Of a DNA stretch of 53,505 bases, positions 24,844 to 33,750 are shown piece by piece. Made by a program: the position numbers and the translations under genes. The DNA is from JBCCMQ01 sp039179985 (GTDB taxonomy: Bacteria > Pseudomonadota > Alphaproteobacteria > Rhodobacterales > Rhodobacteraceae). The DNA lies in the NCBI GenBank assembly GCA_039179985.1, contig JBCDED010000015.1, positions 1 through 53,505 of the forward strand, written 5' to 3'. The stretch's first letter is position 1; each line of letters begins with the position of its first letter. The notes below the pieces were generated by a model. The model searched no databases and was not told the origin of the DNA. It saw only the letters and a list, made by a program, of their open reading frames with translations.

Positions 24844-26863
24844 CTTAGAGAGGCTCCTGAAACCCCGGTCACTGGCGGTTATCGGCGGCGGAGCTTGGTG
24901 CCGCTCTGTTATCGGCGGGGCGCGGTCGCTGGGCTACGACGGCACCCTCTGGCCCGTGCACCCGACCGCGACGGAAATGGGCGGATATAGTGTCTATTCA
25001 AGCCTGAAAGCTCTGCCAGAGGCCCCTGATCTGGCGTTCGTGGGGGTCAATCGCACGCTGACGGTTGGTATGGTCGAAACACTTTCGGCCATGGGCGCAG
25101 GCGGCGCGGTTTGCTTTGCCTCAGGTTTTGCAGAAGCCGAAGCCGAGGATGGGTCAGCGAAGGATCTGGCGGGCGCCCTTGCCGAGGCGGCGGGCGAGAT
25201 GCCCATTCTCGGGCCCAACACCTACGGGTTTCTCAACGCGCTCGACGGTGTGGCGGTCTGGCCGGACCAGCATGGGCTGGAACCCGTGGAGCAGGGTGTC
25301 GCCATTCTGGGTCAGTCGTCGAACATCGCCTTGAACCTGACGATGCAAAGAAGCGGGCTGCCGATCACCCATGTGATCACAGTCGGCAATCAGATGCGCT
25401 TGACGCAGGCGGATCTGGCGCGCCGTCTTGTGCAGGACCCGCGCGTCACAGCCATCGGGCTGCATGTGGAGGGGTTCAGCGACCTGCGCGCCTGGGAAGC
25501 GCTGGCCGCGACCGCAGCGGAGGAAGGCGTGCCTCTTGTCGTGCTGAAGTCCGGGCGCAGCGCCGCGGCCCGCGCCGCGGCGGTGTCACATACGGCGTCT
25601 CTGGCAGGATCCGATGCCGGGGCGCAGGCCTTTCTTGACCGCCTTGGCATAGCGCGCGTTCGCTCGGCGGCGGCCTTCATTCAGACCCTGATGCTCTTGC
25701 ATGTGGCCGGGCCGCTTGCGCATGCTGGTATTGCCTCGGTCAGCAGTTCCGGAGGCGAGGCCGCGCTAATCGCGGATATGGCGGAAGGCTCGCCCGTTTC
25801 TTTCCCGGCACTGAACGACCGTCAGAAAACCGGGTTGCGCGCGGCGCTCGGGCCAAAGGTCGCTCTGGCGAACCCACTCGACTACCACACCTACATCTGG
25901 AGAGACACCGACGCGATTGCGCGGACGTGGTCGGCGCTGTCGGACCCAGACCACGCGCTGACCATGGCGATCCTCGACTTGCCACGTGACGATCGCTGCG
26001 ACCCTGCCGACTGGGATTGCGCGATTGAGGCGGTCTTGCGGGCCCGCACAGCGACCGGGCGGCCCTTTGCCGTGGTGTCGTCCCTGCCGGGGCTCTTGCC
26101 AGAGGCGACCGCCAAGCGGCTGATCGCAGGTGGCGTGGCGCCGCTGTCGGGGCTAACCGAAGCACTGGAGGCCGTGGAGGCCGCCGCGAATGCGCAGCCA
26201 CGCCCGGCGACACCGGTCTGGACGACGGCCGGGGAGGGCGGCACGACCCTATTGACCGAAGCTGCGGCAAAAGCGGCTCTAACGCAGCATGATTTGAGAG
26301 TTCCGGCAGCCCGCACCGTGACAAGCCCATCCGAGGCTGGTGAAGCCGCGGGCGCCATCGGCGGGCCTGTCGCACTGAAAGCCGTTGGCCTTGCCCATAA
26401 ATCGGACGCGGGCGGGGTGCACCTGGGCCTGACATCCCGGGACGCGGTCGAAGCGGCCTTCCGGGCCCTTCCGACCGAGACGGCGCTGGTGGAAGAAATG
26501 GTGCCGTCGCCGATCGCCGAGCTATTGATCGGGGTCGTCCGCGATCCGGCGCATGGGTTTGTGCTGACGCTCGGGGCAGGGGGTGTGCTGACGGAACTCT
26601 TGGCCGACAGCGCGTCTCTGCTGCTGCCGGTCGAGGCCAGCGATATAGAGGCTGCGCTGTCGACGCTGAAGGTTGCCAAGCTCCTGGCCGGGTACCGGGG
26701 CAAGCCGGCGGCGGATATGCGCGCGATTGTAGATGCGGTTCTGGCCGTACAAAGCTACGTTGCCGAGAACGCGGACGCGGTGGAAGAGGTGGAAATCAAC
26801 CCGCTGATGGCAGGACCGGACACTGCCATTGCCGTCGATGCGCTGATCCGACTGCGAGACTGA
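24836..26863 (+). CDS. NDP-forming acyl-CoA synthetase (acetate-CoA ligase family)
   Basis: A 675-residue fusion. An N-terminal CoA-binding Rossmann domain (SLAVIGGGAWCRSVIGGARSLGY) is followed by succinyl-CoA-synthetase-like flavodoxin domains with SHTASLAGSDAGAQAFL and SSSGGEAALIADMAE. A C-terminal ATP-grasp domain holds GGPVALKAVGLAHKSDAGGV. It interconverts an acid plus CoA and ATP with the acyl-CoA, ADP and phosphate. The start is GTG 24836, inside the dehydrogenase end (8-bp overlap). It probably activates the acid used by the dehydrogenase. Confidence 0.9.
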   Translation: MPDLERLLKPRSLAVIGGGAWCRSVIGGARSLGYDGTLWPVHPTATEMGGYSVYSSLKALPEAPDLAFVGVNRTLTVGMVETLSAMGAGGAVCFASGFAEAEAEDGSAKDLAGALAEAAGEMPILGPNTYGFLNALDGVAVWPDQHGLEPVEQGVAILGQSSNIALNLTMQRSGLPITHVITVGNQMRLTQADLARRLVQDPRVTAIGLHVEGFSDLRAWEALAATAAEEGVPLVVLKSGRSAAARAAAVSHTASLAGSDAGAQAFLDRLGIARVRSAAAFIQTLMLLHVAGPLAHAGIASVSSSGGEAALIADMAEGSPVSFPALNDRQKTGLRAALGPKVALANPLDYHTYIWRDTDAIARTWSALSDPDHALTMAILDLPRDDRCDPADWDCAIEAVLRARTATGRPFAVVSSLPGLLPEATAKRLIAGGVAPLSGLTEALEAVEAAANAQPRPATPVWTTAGEGGTTLLTEAAAKAALTQHDLRVPAARTVTSPSEAGEAAGAIGGPVALKAVGLAHKSDAGGVHLGLTSRDAVEAAFRALPTETALVEEMVPSPIAELLIGVVRDPAHGFVLTLGAGGVLTELLADSASLLLPVEASDIEAALSTLKVAKLLAGYRGKPAADMRAIVDAVLAVQSYVAENADAVEEVEINPLMAGPDTAIAVDALIRLRD

Positions 26864-26867
26864 CCAG

Positions 26868-27740
26868 ATGACAAAGACGCTCCTTTCTTTCGGGCACGGG
26901 TATTCTGCGCAAGCGCTCGCGCGGCGGCTTGTTCCCAAGGGCTGGCGCGTCATCGGCACAACACGGACCGGGGAAAAGGCCGCGCGGCTGGCTTCCACCG
27001 GCGTTGAGCCACTGATCTGGCCCGGCAGCGAGCCGACCGAGGCGCTGGCTGCCGCCACGCACCTTCTGATCTCACCCGCACCGACCGAAGCGGGTGATCC
27101 CGTATTGAACGCGCTGGACGCGGAATTGCGGCGCGCGGCGTCCCATATCGAATGGGCCGGATATCTGTCGACCACTGGCGTCTATGGGGATCACGGGGGC
27201 GGATGGGTGGATGAAGAGACGCCTCTGGCGCCCTCGACAAAGCGCGGCGCGCTGCGGGTAATGGCGGAAACCGCCTGGCGCGACTTTGCGGATGAGACGG
27301 GCCTGCCGATCCATATCTTCCGGCTCGCAGGGATCTACGGGCCGGGCAGGGGGCCTTTCGCGAAAGTGCGGGCGGGCACGGCGCGCCGGATCGTGAAGGA
27401 AGGGCAAGTCTTTTCCCGGATCCATGTGGAAGACATTGCCGCGGTGCTCGAAGCCTCGATCAACCAGCCACACCCTGGCGCTGCCTATAACCTTTGCGAC
27501 GATGACCCGGCGCCGCCACAGGATGTGATCGCCCATGCCGCCGAACTCCTTGGCCTGCCTTTGCCCCCCGAGGTGAATTTTGAGACAGCCGAGATGACGC
27601 CGATGGCCCGCAGCTTCTATGCCGAAAGCAAGCGCGTCCGGAACGACCGGATCAAGGACGAACTCGGCGTCAGGCTAATGTTTCCCGATTACCGGACCGG
27701 GCTAGCCAACCTTCTCGCGCGCGAGCGGGCGGAAGATTAG
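26868..27740 (+). CDS. SDR-family (YeeZ-like) NAD-dependent epimerase/dehydratase
   Basis: A 290-residue short-chain dehydrogenase-like protein with a Rossmann opening SFGHGYSAQALAR, a TTRTGEK loop after strand 2, the STTGVYGDHGGGWVDE segment and RLAGIYGPGRGPF. The classical YxxxK pair is not evident, as in other YeeZ-type members. It starts at ATG 26868, four bases after the synthetase, and is the last gene of the operon. Its 3' end overlaps the convergent membrane-protein gene by 39 bp. Confidence 0.82.
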   Translation: MTKTLLSFGHGYSAQALARRLVPKGWRVIGTTRTGEKAARLASTGVEPLIWPGSEPTEALAAATHLLISPAPTEAGDPVLNALDAELRRAASHIEWAGYLSTTGVYGDHGGGWVDEETPLAPSTKRGALRVMAETAWRDFADETGLPIHIFRLAGIYGPGRGPFAKVRAGTARRIVKEGQVFSRIHVEDIAAVLEASINQPHPGAAYNLCDDDPAPPQDVIAHAAELLGLPLPPEVNFETAEMTPMARSFYAESKRVRNDRIKDELGVRLMFPDYRTGLANLLARERAED

Positions 27741-28367
27741 GCGCACCCCACCGGCGACCAGACGGAAGAGCGCCAGCACCACAAGCCCCGCCGCGGCAAC
27801 GGTGGCGTAGTAGTTGACCCGCGCCGTCACATCCATGTCGTTGAGGAAGGGGTAGGGCAGGCCGCTGGTCTCCGAGCCCCGAGGCAGGGCGCTGCCCGGC
27901 GCAACGATGCCTTCGGTCCAGCCGATATAAAGCAGGGTTATCGCTATCAGAACGCCCGCGGCGGGCAGGTAACGGCGGAACCCGCGCCAGATGAAGAGCA
28001 TGTCAAACCATTGCAGGGCCGGGCCGACGGCGTGCAGGTACCACTGTTCGTGCCGGATCAGCGGCCCGGTGCTGAGCATCGCAGGGTCTTCCAGATACAT
28101 GCGCCAATAGAGGATGACCACCATGGCGTTCAGGGCGGCGGTGGCGCCGATGACGGGCGCCCATTGCAAGTCGCTCCGGCCTTCGGTAATCGCCAGCATC
28201 CGCGAGGCGGCAAAGAAGGACATCAAGAGCGCCCAGATCGTCAGAAAGCGAAACGGCCCGCCGGTCTCGGTATAGTCGCTTTGCCAGATCTTCCAGATGG
28301 CGTAGCCGCCCGCGAGAAGGAAGACGCCCCATCGATAGAAGAGGACCGGGCGCCCGTGGATGTCCAT
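27702..28367 (-). CDS. Integral membrane protein, AIG1/FAR-17a or Pr6Pr-like
   Basis: A 221-residue protein with about six helices. FLTIWALLMSFFAASR holds a Thr in a helix and YLHAVGPALQWFDMLFIW holds a His. This resembles the Thr/His arrangement of the AIG1/FAR-17a and Pr6Pr families, some of whose animal members are lipid hydrolases. The resemblance is by eye and weak. It starts two bases after the dxs stop, so it belongs to the same transcript as the isoprenoid genes, and its 3' end overlaps the SDR gene. Confidence 0.5.
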   Translation of the reverse strand: MDIHGRPVLFYRWGVFLLAGGYAIWKIWQSDYTETGGPFRFLTIWALLMSFFAASRMLAITEGRSDLQWAPVIGATAALNAMVVILYWRMYLEDPAMLSTGPLIRHEQWYLHAVGPALQWFDMLFIWRGFRRYLPAAGVLIAITLLYIGWTEGIVAPGSALPRGSETSGLPYPFLNDMDVTARVNYYATVAAAGLVVLALFRLVAGGVRLIFRPLAREKVG

Positions 28368-28369
28368 TC

Positions 28370-30292
28370 TCAGGCGCGCGAGGCGATTTGCGCGACGCCA
28401 AGGGTTTCCAGCACCTTCGCCTCGATATCCGGAGCGTTCAGCCCGGCCACGGCGTACATATCCGCCGGGTTTGCCTGATCGATAAAGATATCGGGCAGGA
28501 CCATGGAGCGGTACTTGAGGCCCGTGTCAAAGACGCCTTCCTCGGCCAGAAGCTGGGCCACATGGCTGCCAAAGCCGCCGATTGCACCTTCCTCGATCGT
28601 GATCAGCGCCTCGTGGTCAGCGGCCAGTTGCACGATCAGGTCCCGGTCAAGCGGCTTGGCAAAGCGGGCGTCGGCCACGGTGGGCGTAATCCCCCGCGCC
28701 TCCAGCGCCTCGGCGGCATCCAGCACTTCCTTCAGGCGCGCGCCAAAGCTCAGGAGTGCCACCCGGCGCCCTTCGCGTACAATGCGGCCCTTGCCAATCT
28801 CCATAGGAACACCCCGTTCGGGCAGATCGACACCCACGCCTTCGCCGCGCGGAAAGCGGAAGGCCGAGGGACGGTCGTCGAGCGCGGCGGCGGTCGCCAC
28901 CATATGTACCAGTTCCGCCTCGTCTGCCGCGGCCATCACCACAAAACCGGGAAGGTTGGCGAGATAGGCAACGTCAAAAGCCCCTGCGTGGGTCGCGCCA
29001 TCGGCGCCCACAAGCCCTGCGCGGTCAATGGCAAAGCGCACGGGCAGCCTCTGAATGGCCACATCATGGACCACCTGATCATACCCGCGTTGCAGGAAGG
29101 TGGAATAGATCGCACAGAACGGCCGCATGCCGCCAGCGGCCTGGCCTGCGGAGAAGGTCACGGCGTGCTGCTCGGCAATGCCCACGTCGAAGGTACGGTT
29201 CGGAAATCGCTCGGCAAAGAGGTTCAGACCCGTCCCGTCCGGCATCGCGGCGGTCACTGCCGTTATCTTGTCGTCTGTTTCGGCCAGACCGATCAGGCTG
29301 TTGGCAAAAACCTTGGTATAGCTGGGCGCGTTCGAGGCGGCTTTTTTCTGCTTGCCCGTCACCACGTCGAACTTCGACACGCCATGGCCTTTGTCGGCGG
29401 CGTTTTCGGCGGGGTGGTAGCCCTTGCCCTTCGTGGTGATCGCATGGATCAGGATGGGGCCAGTGGCGCGCGCCTTGACTGTGCGCAGGACCGGCAAGAG
29501 CTGATCCATGTCGTGCCCGTCGATAGGCCCAATGTAGGAAAATCCCAGTTCCTCGAAGAGCGTGCCGCCGACGGTCATGGTTTTCAGCATTTCCTTGGCG
29601 CGCCGCGCGCCTTCCTGGAAGGGTTCGGGCAGAAGACTGACCGCACCCTTGGCGGCGGCTTTGAATTCCTGAAACGGCGCCCCGGCGTAGAGCCGCGAGA
29701 GGTAGGACGACATCGCGCCCACAGGCGGGGCGATCGACATCTCGTTGTCGTTCAGGATGACGATCAGCCGTTTGCCCAGATGACCGGCGTTGTTCATGGC
29801 CTCATAGGCCATCCCGGCGCTCATGGCGCCGTCGCCGATCACCGCAATCGCATCGCCAAGCGCGGGTTCGGGCGCACCACCAAGGTCGCGTGCCACAGCA
29901 AAGCCGAGAGCCGCGGAGATCGAGGTCGAGCTATGGGCCGCGCCGAAAGGGTCGTAGGGGCTTTCCGAGCGCTTTGTGAAGCCCGACAGACCATCCTTCT
30001 GTCGCAGGGTGCGGATTCGGTCGCGGCGACCCGTCAGGATCTTGTGGGGATAGCACTGGTGGCTGACATCCCAGACCAGCCGGTCGCGCGGCGTGTCGAA
30101 GATCGCGTGCAATGCAACGGTCAGTTCGACCACGCCGAGGCCTGCGCCCAGATGGCCGCCGGTTTCCGACACCGCACTGATCGTCTCGGCCCTGAGTTCG
30201 CCGGCCAAGCGGCGCAACTGATCATCGCTCAGGCCCTTCAGGTCCGCCGGTGAAACAATACGGTCAAGCTCGGGCGTCATTGGCTGTGTCAC
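28370..30292 (-). CDS. dxs: 1-deoxy-D-xylulose-5-phosphate synthase
   Basis: A 640-residue TPP enzyme making DXP from pyruvate and glyceraldehyde 3-phosphate, the first step of the MEP isoprenoid route. Motifs seen are SQCYPHKILTGRRD, the TPP/Mg site GDGAMSAGMAYEAMNNAGH with the NDNEM helix, GPIDGHD, and the transketolase half with AEQHAVTFSAGQA and DRAGLVGADG. The annotated start is GTG 30292; an in-frame ATG follows four codons later. It lies 17 bp after ispA. Confidence 0.97.
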   Translation of the reverse strand: MTQPMTPELDRIVSPADLKGLSDDQLRRLAGELRAETISAVSETGGHLGAGLGVVELTVALHAIFDTPRDRLVWDVSHQCYPHKILTGRRDRIRTLRQKDGLSGFTKRSESPYDPFGAAHSSTSISAALGFAVARDLGGAPEPALGDAIAVIGDGAMSAGMAYEAMNNAGHLGKRLIVILNDNEMSIAPPVGAMSSYLSRLYAGAPFQEFKAAAKGAVSLLPEPFQEGARRAKEMLKTMTVGGTLFEELGFSYIGPIDGHDMDQLLPVLRTVKARATGPILIHAITTKGKGYHPAENAADKGHGVSKFDVVTGKQKKAASNAPSYTKVFANSLIGLAETDDKITAVTAAMPDGTGLNLFAERFPNRTFDVGIAEQHAVTFSAGQAAGGMRPFCAIYSTFLQRGYDQVVHDVAIQRLPVRFAIDRAGLVGADGATHAGAFDVAYLANLPGFVVMAAADEAELVHMVATAAALDDRPSAFRFPRGEGVGVDLPERGVPMEIGKGRIVREGRRVALLSFGARLKEVLDAAEALEARGITPTVADARFAKPLDRDLIVQLAADHEALITIEEGAIGGFGSHVAQLLAEEGVFDTGLKYRSMVLPDIFIDQANPADMYAVAGLNAPDIEAKVLETLGVAQIASRA

Positions 30293-30309
30293 GGTCGTTG
30301 TCCGTCTTC

Positions 30310-31179
30310 TTAGCTTTGGCGCGCAATAACGAAGCGGGCCAGCTGCCGCAAGGTTTCTGCACTCTCGCCGTAGGGCGCCAGGGCCGCCTCGGCTTCGTCT
30401 ATCAGGGCTGCGGCCCGCGCCTTTGCCCCACCCAGGCCCAGAAGCGACACGAAGGTCGCCTTGCCTGCAGCGGCATCCTTGCCGACGCGTTTGCCGGTCG
30501 CGCTCTCATCTCCGGTCACGTCCAAGATGTCGTCGGCGATCTGAAAAGCAAGGCCCAGCGCTGTGGCGTAGCGACCCAGCGCGGTGGTGTCCGCCTGCCG
30601 CAGCCGCGGGCCTGCTTCGGCCGCCCAGCGGATAAGCGCGCCGGTCTTTCCCGCCTGAAGGTCGGTGATGGCGTCGAGATCGAGCGGTTCCGTGGCCGTC
30701 TCGGCCGCAATGTCCAGCGCCTGCCCAAGCACCATACCGCTTGCCCCGGATGCGGCGGCGAGCGAGGCCACAAGATCCACCCGAACGGCGGGGTCCGGAT
30801 GGCAGCGGGGCGAGGCCAAGAGGTCGAAGGCATGGGTTTGCAGCGCGTCACCCACTAGAACCGCCGTCGCCTCGTCCCATTTGACATGCACAGTGGGGTG
30901 GCCGCGGCGCAGGTCGTCGTCATCCATGCATGGTAAATCGTCGTGGACGAGCGAATAGGCGTGCAGGCACTCAATGGCCGCCGCAGCCGTCAGCGCGGCC
31001 TTTTCCGGAACACCGTGCAGGCGCGCCCCTTCCAGAACCAGAAAGCCACGCAGGCGTTTGCCGCCGCTCGTCGCATAGGCCATGCCCTGCACGACCGGAA
31101 TGTTCCGCAGACCTTCGAACGACGCCGCGAGGCGGGCAGCGATGGCCGCCTGGGCTTCGGCCAGACGCGTGTCGAACAT
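30310..31179 (-). CDS. ispA: Farnesyl/geranyl diphosphate synthase
   Basis: A 289-residue prenyl transferase. The first aspartate-rich motif is DDLPCMDDDDLRRG and the second is ADDILDVTG. GGKRLRGFLVLEGA binds the diphosphate. It condenses IPP with DMAPP or GPP. It sits five bases after xseB and before dxs, the standard xseB-ispA-dxs order. Confidence 0.95.
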   Translation of the reverse strand: MFDTRLAEAQAAIAARLAASFEGLRNIPVVQGMAYATSGGKRLRGFLVLEGARLHGVPEKAALTAAAAIECLHAYSLVHDDLPCMDDDDLRRGHPTVHVKWDEATAVLVGDALQTHAFDLLASPRCHPDPAVRVDLVASLAAASGASGMVLGQALDIAAETATEPLDLDAITDLQAGKTGALIRWAAEAGPRLRQADTTALGRYATALGLAFQIADDILDVTGDESATGKRVGKDAAAGKATFVSLLGLGGAKARAAALIDEAEAALAPYGESAETLRQLARFVIARQS

Positions 31180-31184
31180 GGGGC

Positions 31185-31442
31185 TCAGAGGCCTTCGACG
31201 GGTTTCGTCCCGGTGGCCTCGCCTGCCTCATTGGCGACGATCTGGGCGACCTTTTCTTCCGCCGCACGCAAAAGCTTGTCGCACTGGGCCTTAAGTTCGG
31301 CCCCGCGTTCGTAGAGCCGGATCGATTCCGCCAAGGCCACATCGCCCGCTTCAAGCTGGGAGACGACGCGCTCAAGCTCGCGCATGGCGTCTTCAAAGCT
31401 CATTTCGGAAACCGGGCTCTGTTCGCCAGTTGTGTCGGTCAT
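31185..31442 (-). CDS. xseB: Exodeoxyribonuclease VII small subunit
   Basis: 85 residues with the XseB core: SFEDAMRELERVVSQLEAGDV, then ALAESIRLYERGAELKAQCD. Partner of XseA in single-strand DNA degradation. Its ATG overlaps the HDAC stop by four bases. Confidence 0.93.
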   Translation of the reverse strand: MTDTTGEQSPVSEMSFEDAMRELERVVSQLEAGDVALAESIRLYERGAELKAQCDKLLRAAEEKVAQIVANEAGEATGTKPVEGL

Positions 31443-32374
31443 GCTCCCCGCTCCATCAAAACCGCAACATGGGCCGCCGTGCTGGCCGCCAGCGCAGACA
31501 GATCATAGCCCCCCTCCAAAGTCGAGACCACGCGGCCATCGGCTGTGTCGTCGGCCAGATCGCAGATCGCCCGTGTGACCCATGCAAAATCGTCTTCGGT
31601 CAGTTCAAGGTTGGCCAGCGGGTCGGCGCGGTGCGCGTCAAACCCGGCGGAGACGAACACCATGTCGGGGCGGAAGTCGGCACATGCCGGCAGGATCTGA
31701 TCCTGCCACGCGCGGCGAAACCCCGACGATCCCGTACCGGGCGCGAGTGGCACGTTCAGAACATTGTCGTGCGCCCCTGTCTCATGGGCCGCGCCGGTGC
31801 CGGGATAAAGCGGCATCTGGTGCGACGAGGCAAAGAAGATGCGGGCGTCCTCTTCGACCAGATCCTGCGTGCCGTTGCCGTGGTGCACATCGAAATCAAG
31901 GATTGCGACCCGGCCCAGACCGTGGTGGTCAAGAGCGTTTTTGGCTGCAATAGAGACGTTCCCGAAAAAACAGAACCCCATGGCGGTCGCACGTTCGGCG
32001 TGGTGGCCGGGCGGGCGTACCGCGGCAAAGGCATTGGCTGCCTCGCCTGTGATCACAAGCTCTGCCGCCTTCACATTGGCCCCGGCTCCGCGCAGGGACG
32101 CATCGAGCGAGCCCGGCGACATGTGGGTGTCGGCGTCGAGCGGGCGCCAGCCGCTGTCGGGCACGGAATCGCGGATCAGCTGGATGTAGTCCAGCGGGTG
32201 GCAGCGCAAAAGGTCATCGTCTGCGACCAGGGGCGCGGTTTCGCGTCGGAGATCGGCAAAGCGCTCGGCCTCCAGCGCAGCAAGCACGTATTCGAGGCGT
32301 GCCACCTGCTCGGGATGGCCGGGCGGCGTGACGTGAGTCAGGCTTGCGGGATGGGTGACAAGGGCCGTCGTCAA
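31439..32374 (-). CDS. Histone-deacetylase-family amidohydrolase
   Basis: A 311-residue class II HDAC-like zinc enzyme. The charge-relay and zinc residues are in RPPGHHAERATAMGFCFF, ILDFDVHHGNGTQ and SAGFDAHRADPL, with GGYDLSAL near the end. Bacterial relatives deacetylate polyamines, acetoin-pathway components or proteins; which applies here is unknown. It lies 11 bp after petR and overlaps xseB. Confidence 0.93.
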   Translation of the reverse strand: MTTALVTHPASLTHVTPPGHPEQVARLEYVLAALEAERFADLRRETAPLVADDDLLRCHPLDYIQLIRDSVPDSGWRPLDADTHMSPGSLDASLRGAGANVKAAELVITGEAANAFAAVRPPGHHAERATAMGFCFFGNVSIAAKNALDHHGLGRVAILDFDVHHGNGTQDLVEEDARIFFASSHQMPLYPGTGAAHETGAHDNVLNVPLAPGTGSSGFRRAWQDQILPACADFRPDMVFVSAGFDAHRADPLANLELTEDDFAWVTRAICDLADDTADGRVVSTLEGGYDLSALAASTAAHVAVLMERGA

Positions 32375-32385
32375 AGCAGAGTCCT

Positions 32386-33090
32386 TCAGTCCGGCGCAAG
32401 CATGTAGCCCGCACCGCGGACGGTCTGCAGGTAGCGCGGTTGTTTGGGGTCGGTTTCGATCTTGCGGCGCAACCGGGTGATCTGGACATCTACCGCGCGT
32501 TCCTGCGCCTGGCCCTTGTCGCGGCCCAGATCCTCAACCAGCTTGGCGCGGCTCACCGCCTCACCCGGGCAGGCAGAGAAAATGCGCATGAGCTGGCTTT
32601 CCGTGGCGGTCAGGCGCACCTGTTCATCGCCGTGCCACATCTCGCCCTTGTCGATATCGTAGCGGATCGGGCCCAAAGAAAGCACCTTGGGGATATCGCC
32701 CGTGGGCTCATCCTGGGGCATCCGGCGCAGGATTGCGTTGATCCTTAGAAGCAGTTCCTTAGGCTCGAACGGTTTGGCGAGATAGTCGTCGGCACCCGCC
32801 TCAAGGCCGCGAATCCGCGCCTCGGTTTCACCGCGTGCGGTCAGAAGCAGGATGGGCGTGGTCATCTCTTCGCGCAAAGACCCCGTCAACGTGATGCCGT
32901 CTTCTCCGGGCATCATGACATCAAGAACGATCATGTCGAAGTCGAGACCGCCCAGAAGCCGCCGTGCATGCCCCGCGTCCCGTGCCGCACTGACCAGAAA
33001 GCCGTTGCGAATGAGGAACTTCTGCAAGAGGCCCCGAATGCGTTCATCGTCGTCGACGATCAGCAGGTGCGCGTCGTTCGGTTCGCTCAC
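32386..33090 (-). CDS. petR: OmpR-family response regulator, PetR-like
   Basis: A 234-residue regulator. The receiver domain has Asp13-15 and phospho-acceptor Asp57 (MIVLDVMMPG), and Lys lies in DDYLAKPFEP. A winged-helix C-terminal domain ends in YLQTVRGAGYMLAPD. No histidine kinase is adjacent; instead a MarR gene overlaps its start by four bases. In Rhodobacter capsulatus a PetP(MarR)-PetR(OmpR) pair near petABC is needed for bc1 expression. That resemblance, from memory, is the basis for the name. Here the pair is about 22 kb from petABC. Confidence 0.75.
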   Translation of the reverse strand: MSEPNDAHLLIVDDDERIRGLLQKFLIRNGFLVSAARDAGHARRLLGGLDFDMIVLDVMMPGEDGITLTGSLREEMTTPILLLTARGETEARIRGLEAGADDYLAKPFEPKELLLRINAILRRMPQDEPTGDIPKVLSLGPIRYDIDKGEMWHGDEQVRLTATESQLMRIFSACPGEAVSRAKLVEDLGRDKGQAQERAVDVQITRLRRKIETDPKQPRYLQTVRGAGYMLAPD

Positions 33091-33608
33091 GTGTTGATCT
33101 CCTTCAGGCGCACGTATTGTCTTTTCTGCTCTGGATCCATCATCGCTTCAAGCACTTCGCGAAACCCCGAAACGGCCTCTGGGCCCGCCGTGCGGTAGGC
33201 GCTGCGCATACGGCGGCGCTGCGCTTCGCTGAGTTCGGATTCCAGGACAAGCCCGTCCTCTGTCAGATAGAGATTGCGTTCCCGCTTGTCGCGCGCACCC
33301 ACGCGGCTTTCCACCAGACCATCCTCAACCAGGGCCCGCAGCACACGGTTCAAGGACTGTTTGGTAACGCCCAGTGTCGCCAGAAGGTTAGTGACTGTCG
33401 TACCCGGGGTGCGGTTGATGAAATGGATCGCGCGATGATGGGCCCGGCCATATCCGTATTTCTCCAAAATACGGTCGGGATCGGCCGTGAAACCACGGTA
33501 GGCAAAGAACATCGCCTCGATGCCTTTGCGCAACTGCTCATCGGTGAGAAAGAGCAGCGCCTCGCCGTGCGCGCCAGGGGATCCACCGTTTGCCATGTGC
33601 CTGCCCAT
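33087..33608 (-). CDS. petP: MarR-family regulator, PetP-like
   Basis: A 173-residue winged-helix protein. The recognition helix region is TVTNLLATLGVTKQSLNRVLRALVEDGLV, and the wing contains RVGARDKRERNLYLT. The start is ATG 33608 or ATG 33596; the latter has a closer GG-rich site. First gene of an apparent seven-gene run. An imperfect palindrome at 33631-33645 in the promoter may be its own operator. Confidence 0.75.
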   Translation of the reverse strand: MGRHMANGGSPGAHGEALLFLTDEQLRKGIEAMFFAYRGFTADPDRILEKYGYGRAHHRAIHFINRTPGTTVTNLLATLGVTKQSLNRVLRALVEDGLVESRVGARDKRERNLYLTEDGLVLESELSEAQRRRMRSAYRTAGPEAVSGFREVLEAMMDPEQKRQYVRLKEINT

Positions 33609-33630
33609 CTTCGTTGCACTGAAATTTTAC

Positions 33631-33645
33631 GTCAGCCTTGTTGAC
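33631..33645. promoter_or_regulatory. Imperfect palindrome in petP/ilvE divergent promoter
   Basis: GTCAGCCTTGTTGAC, with outer GTCA/TGAC arms, lies 23-37 bp upstream of the petP ATG. MarR proteins often bind such short palindromes near their own starts. In the same gap CGATCGGA occurs twice, at 33670-33677 and 33698-33705, 28 bp apart. Confidence 0.3.
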
Positions 33646-33750
33646 TTTCCAAGAATCAATTCGTAACTACGATCGGATTTTGCGAAATATTATGTCCCGA
33701 TCGGACCTAATCGACGCAATATCTGAAAAGCCTATTGAGGAGGACCGACC

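Noticed and set aside
28388..30253. 621-codon plus-strand frame opposite dxs
   Set aside because: Antisense to an unmistakable dxs; an effect of high GC third positions.
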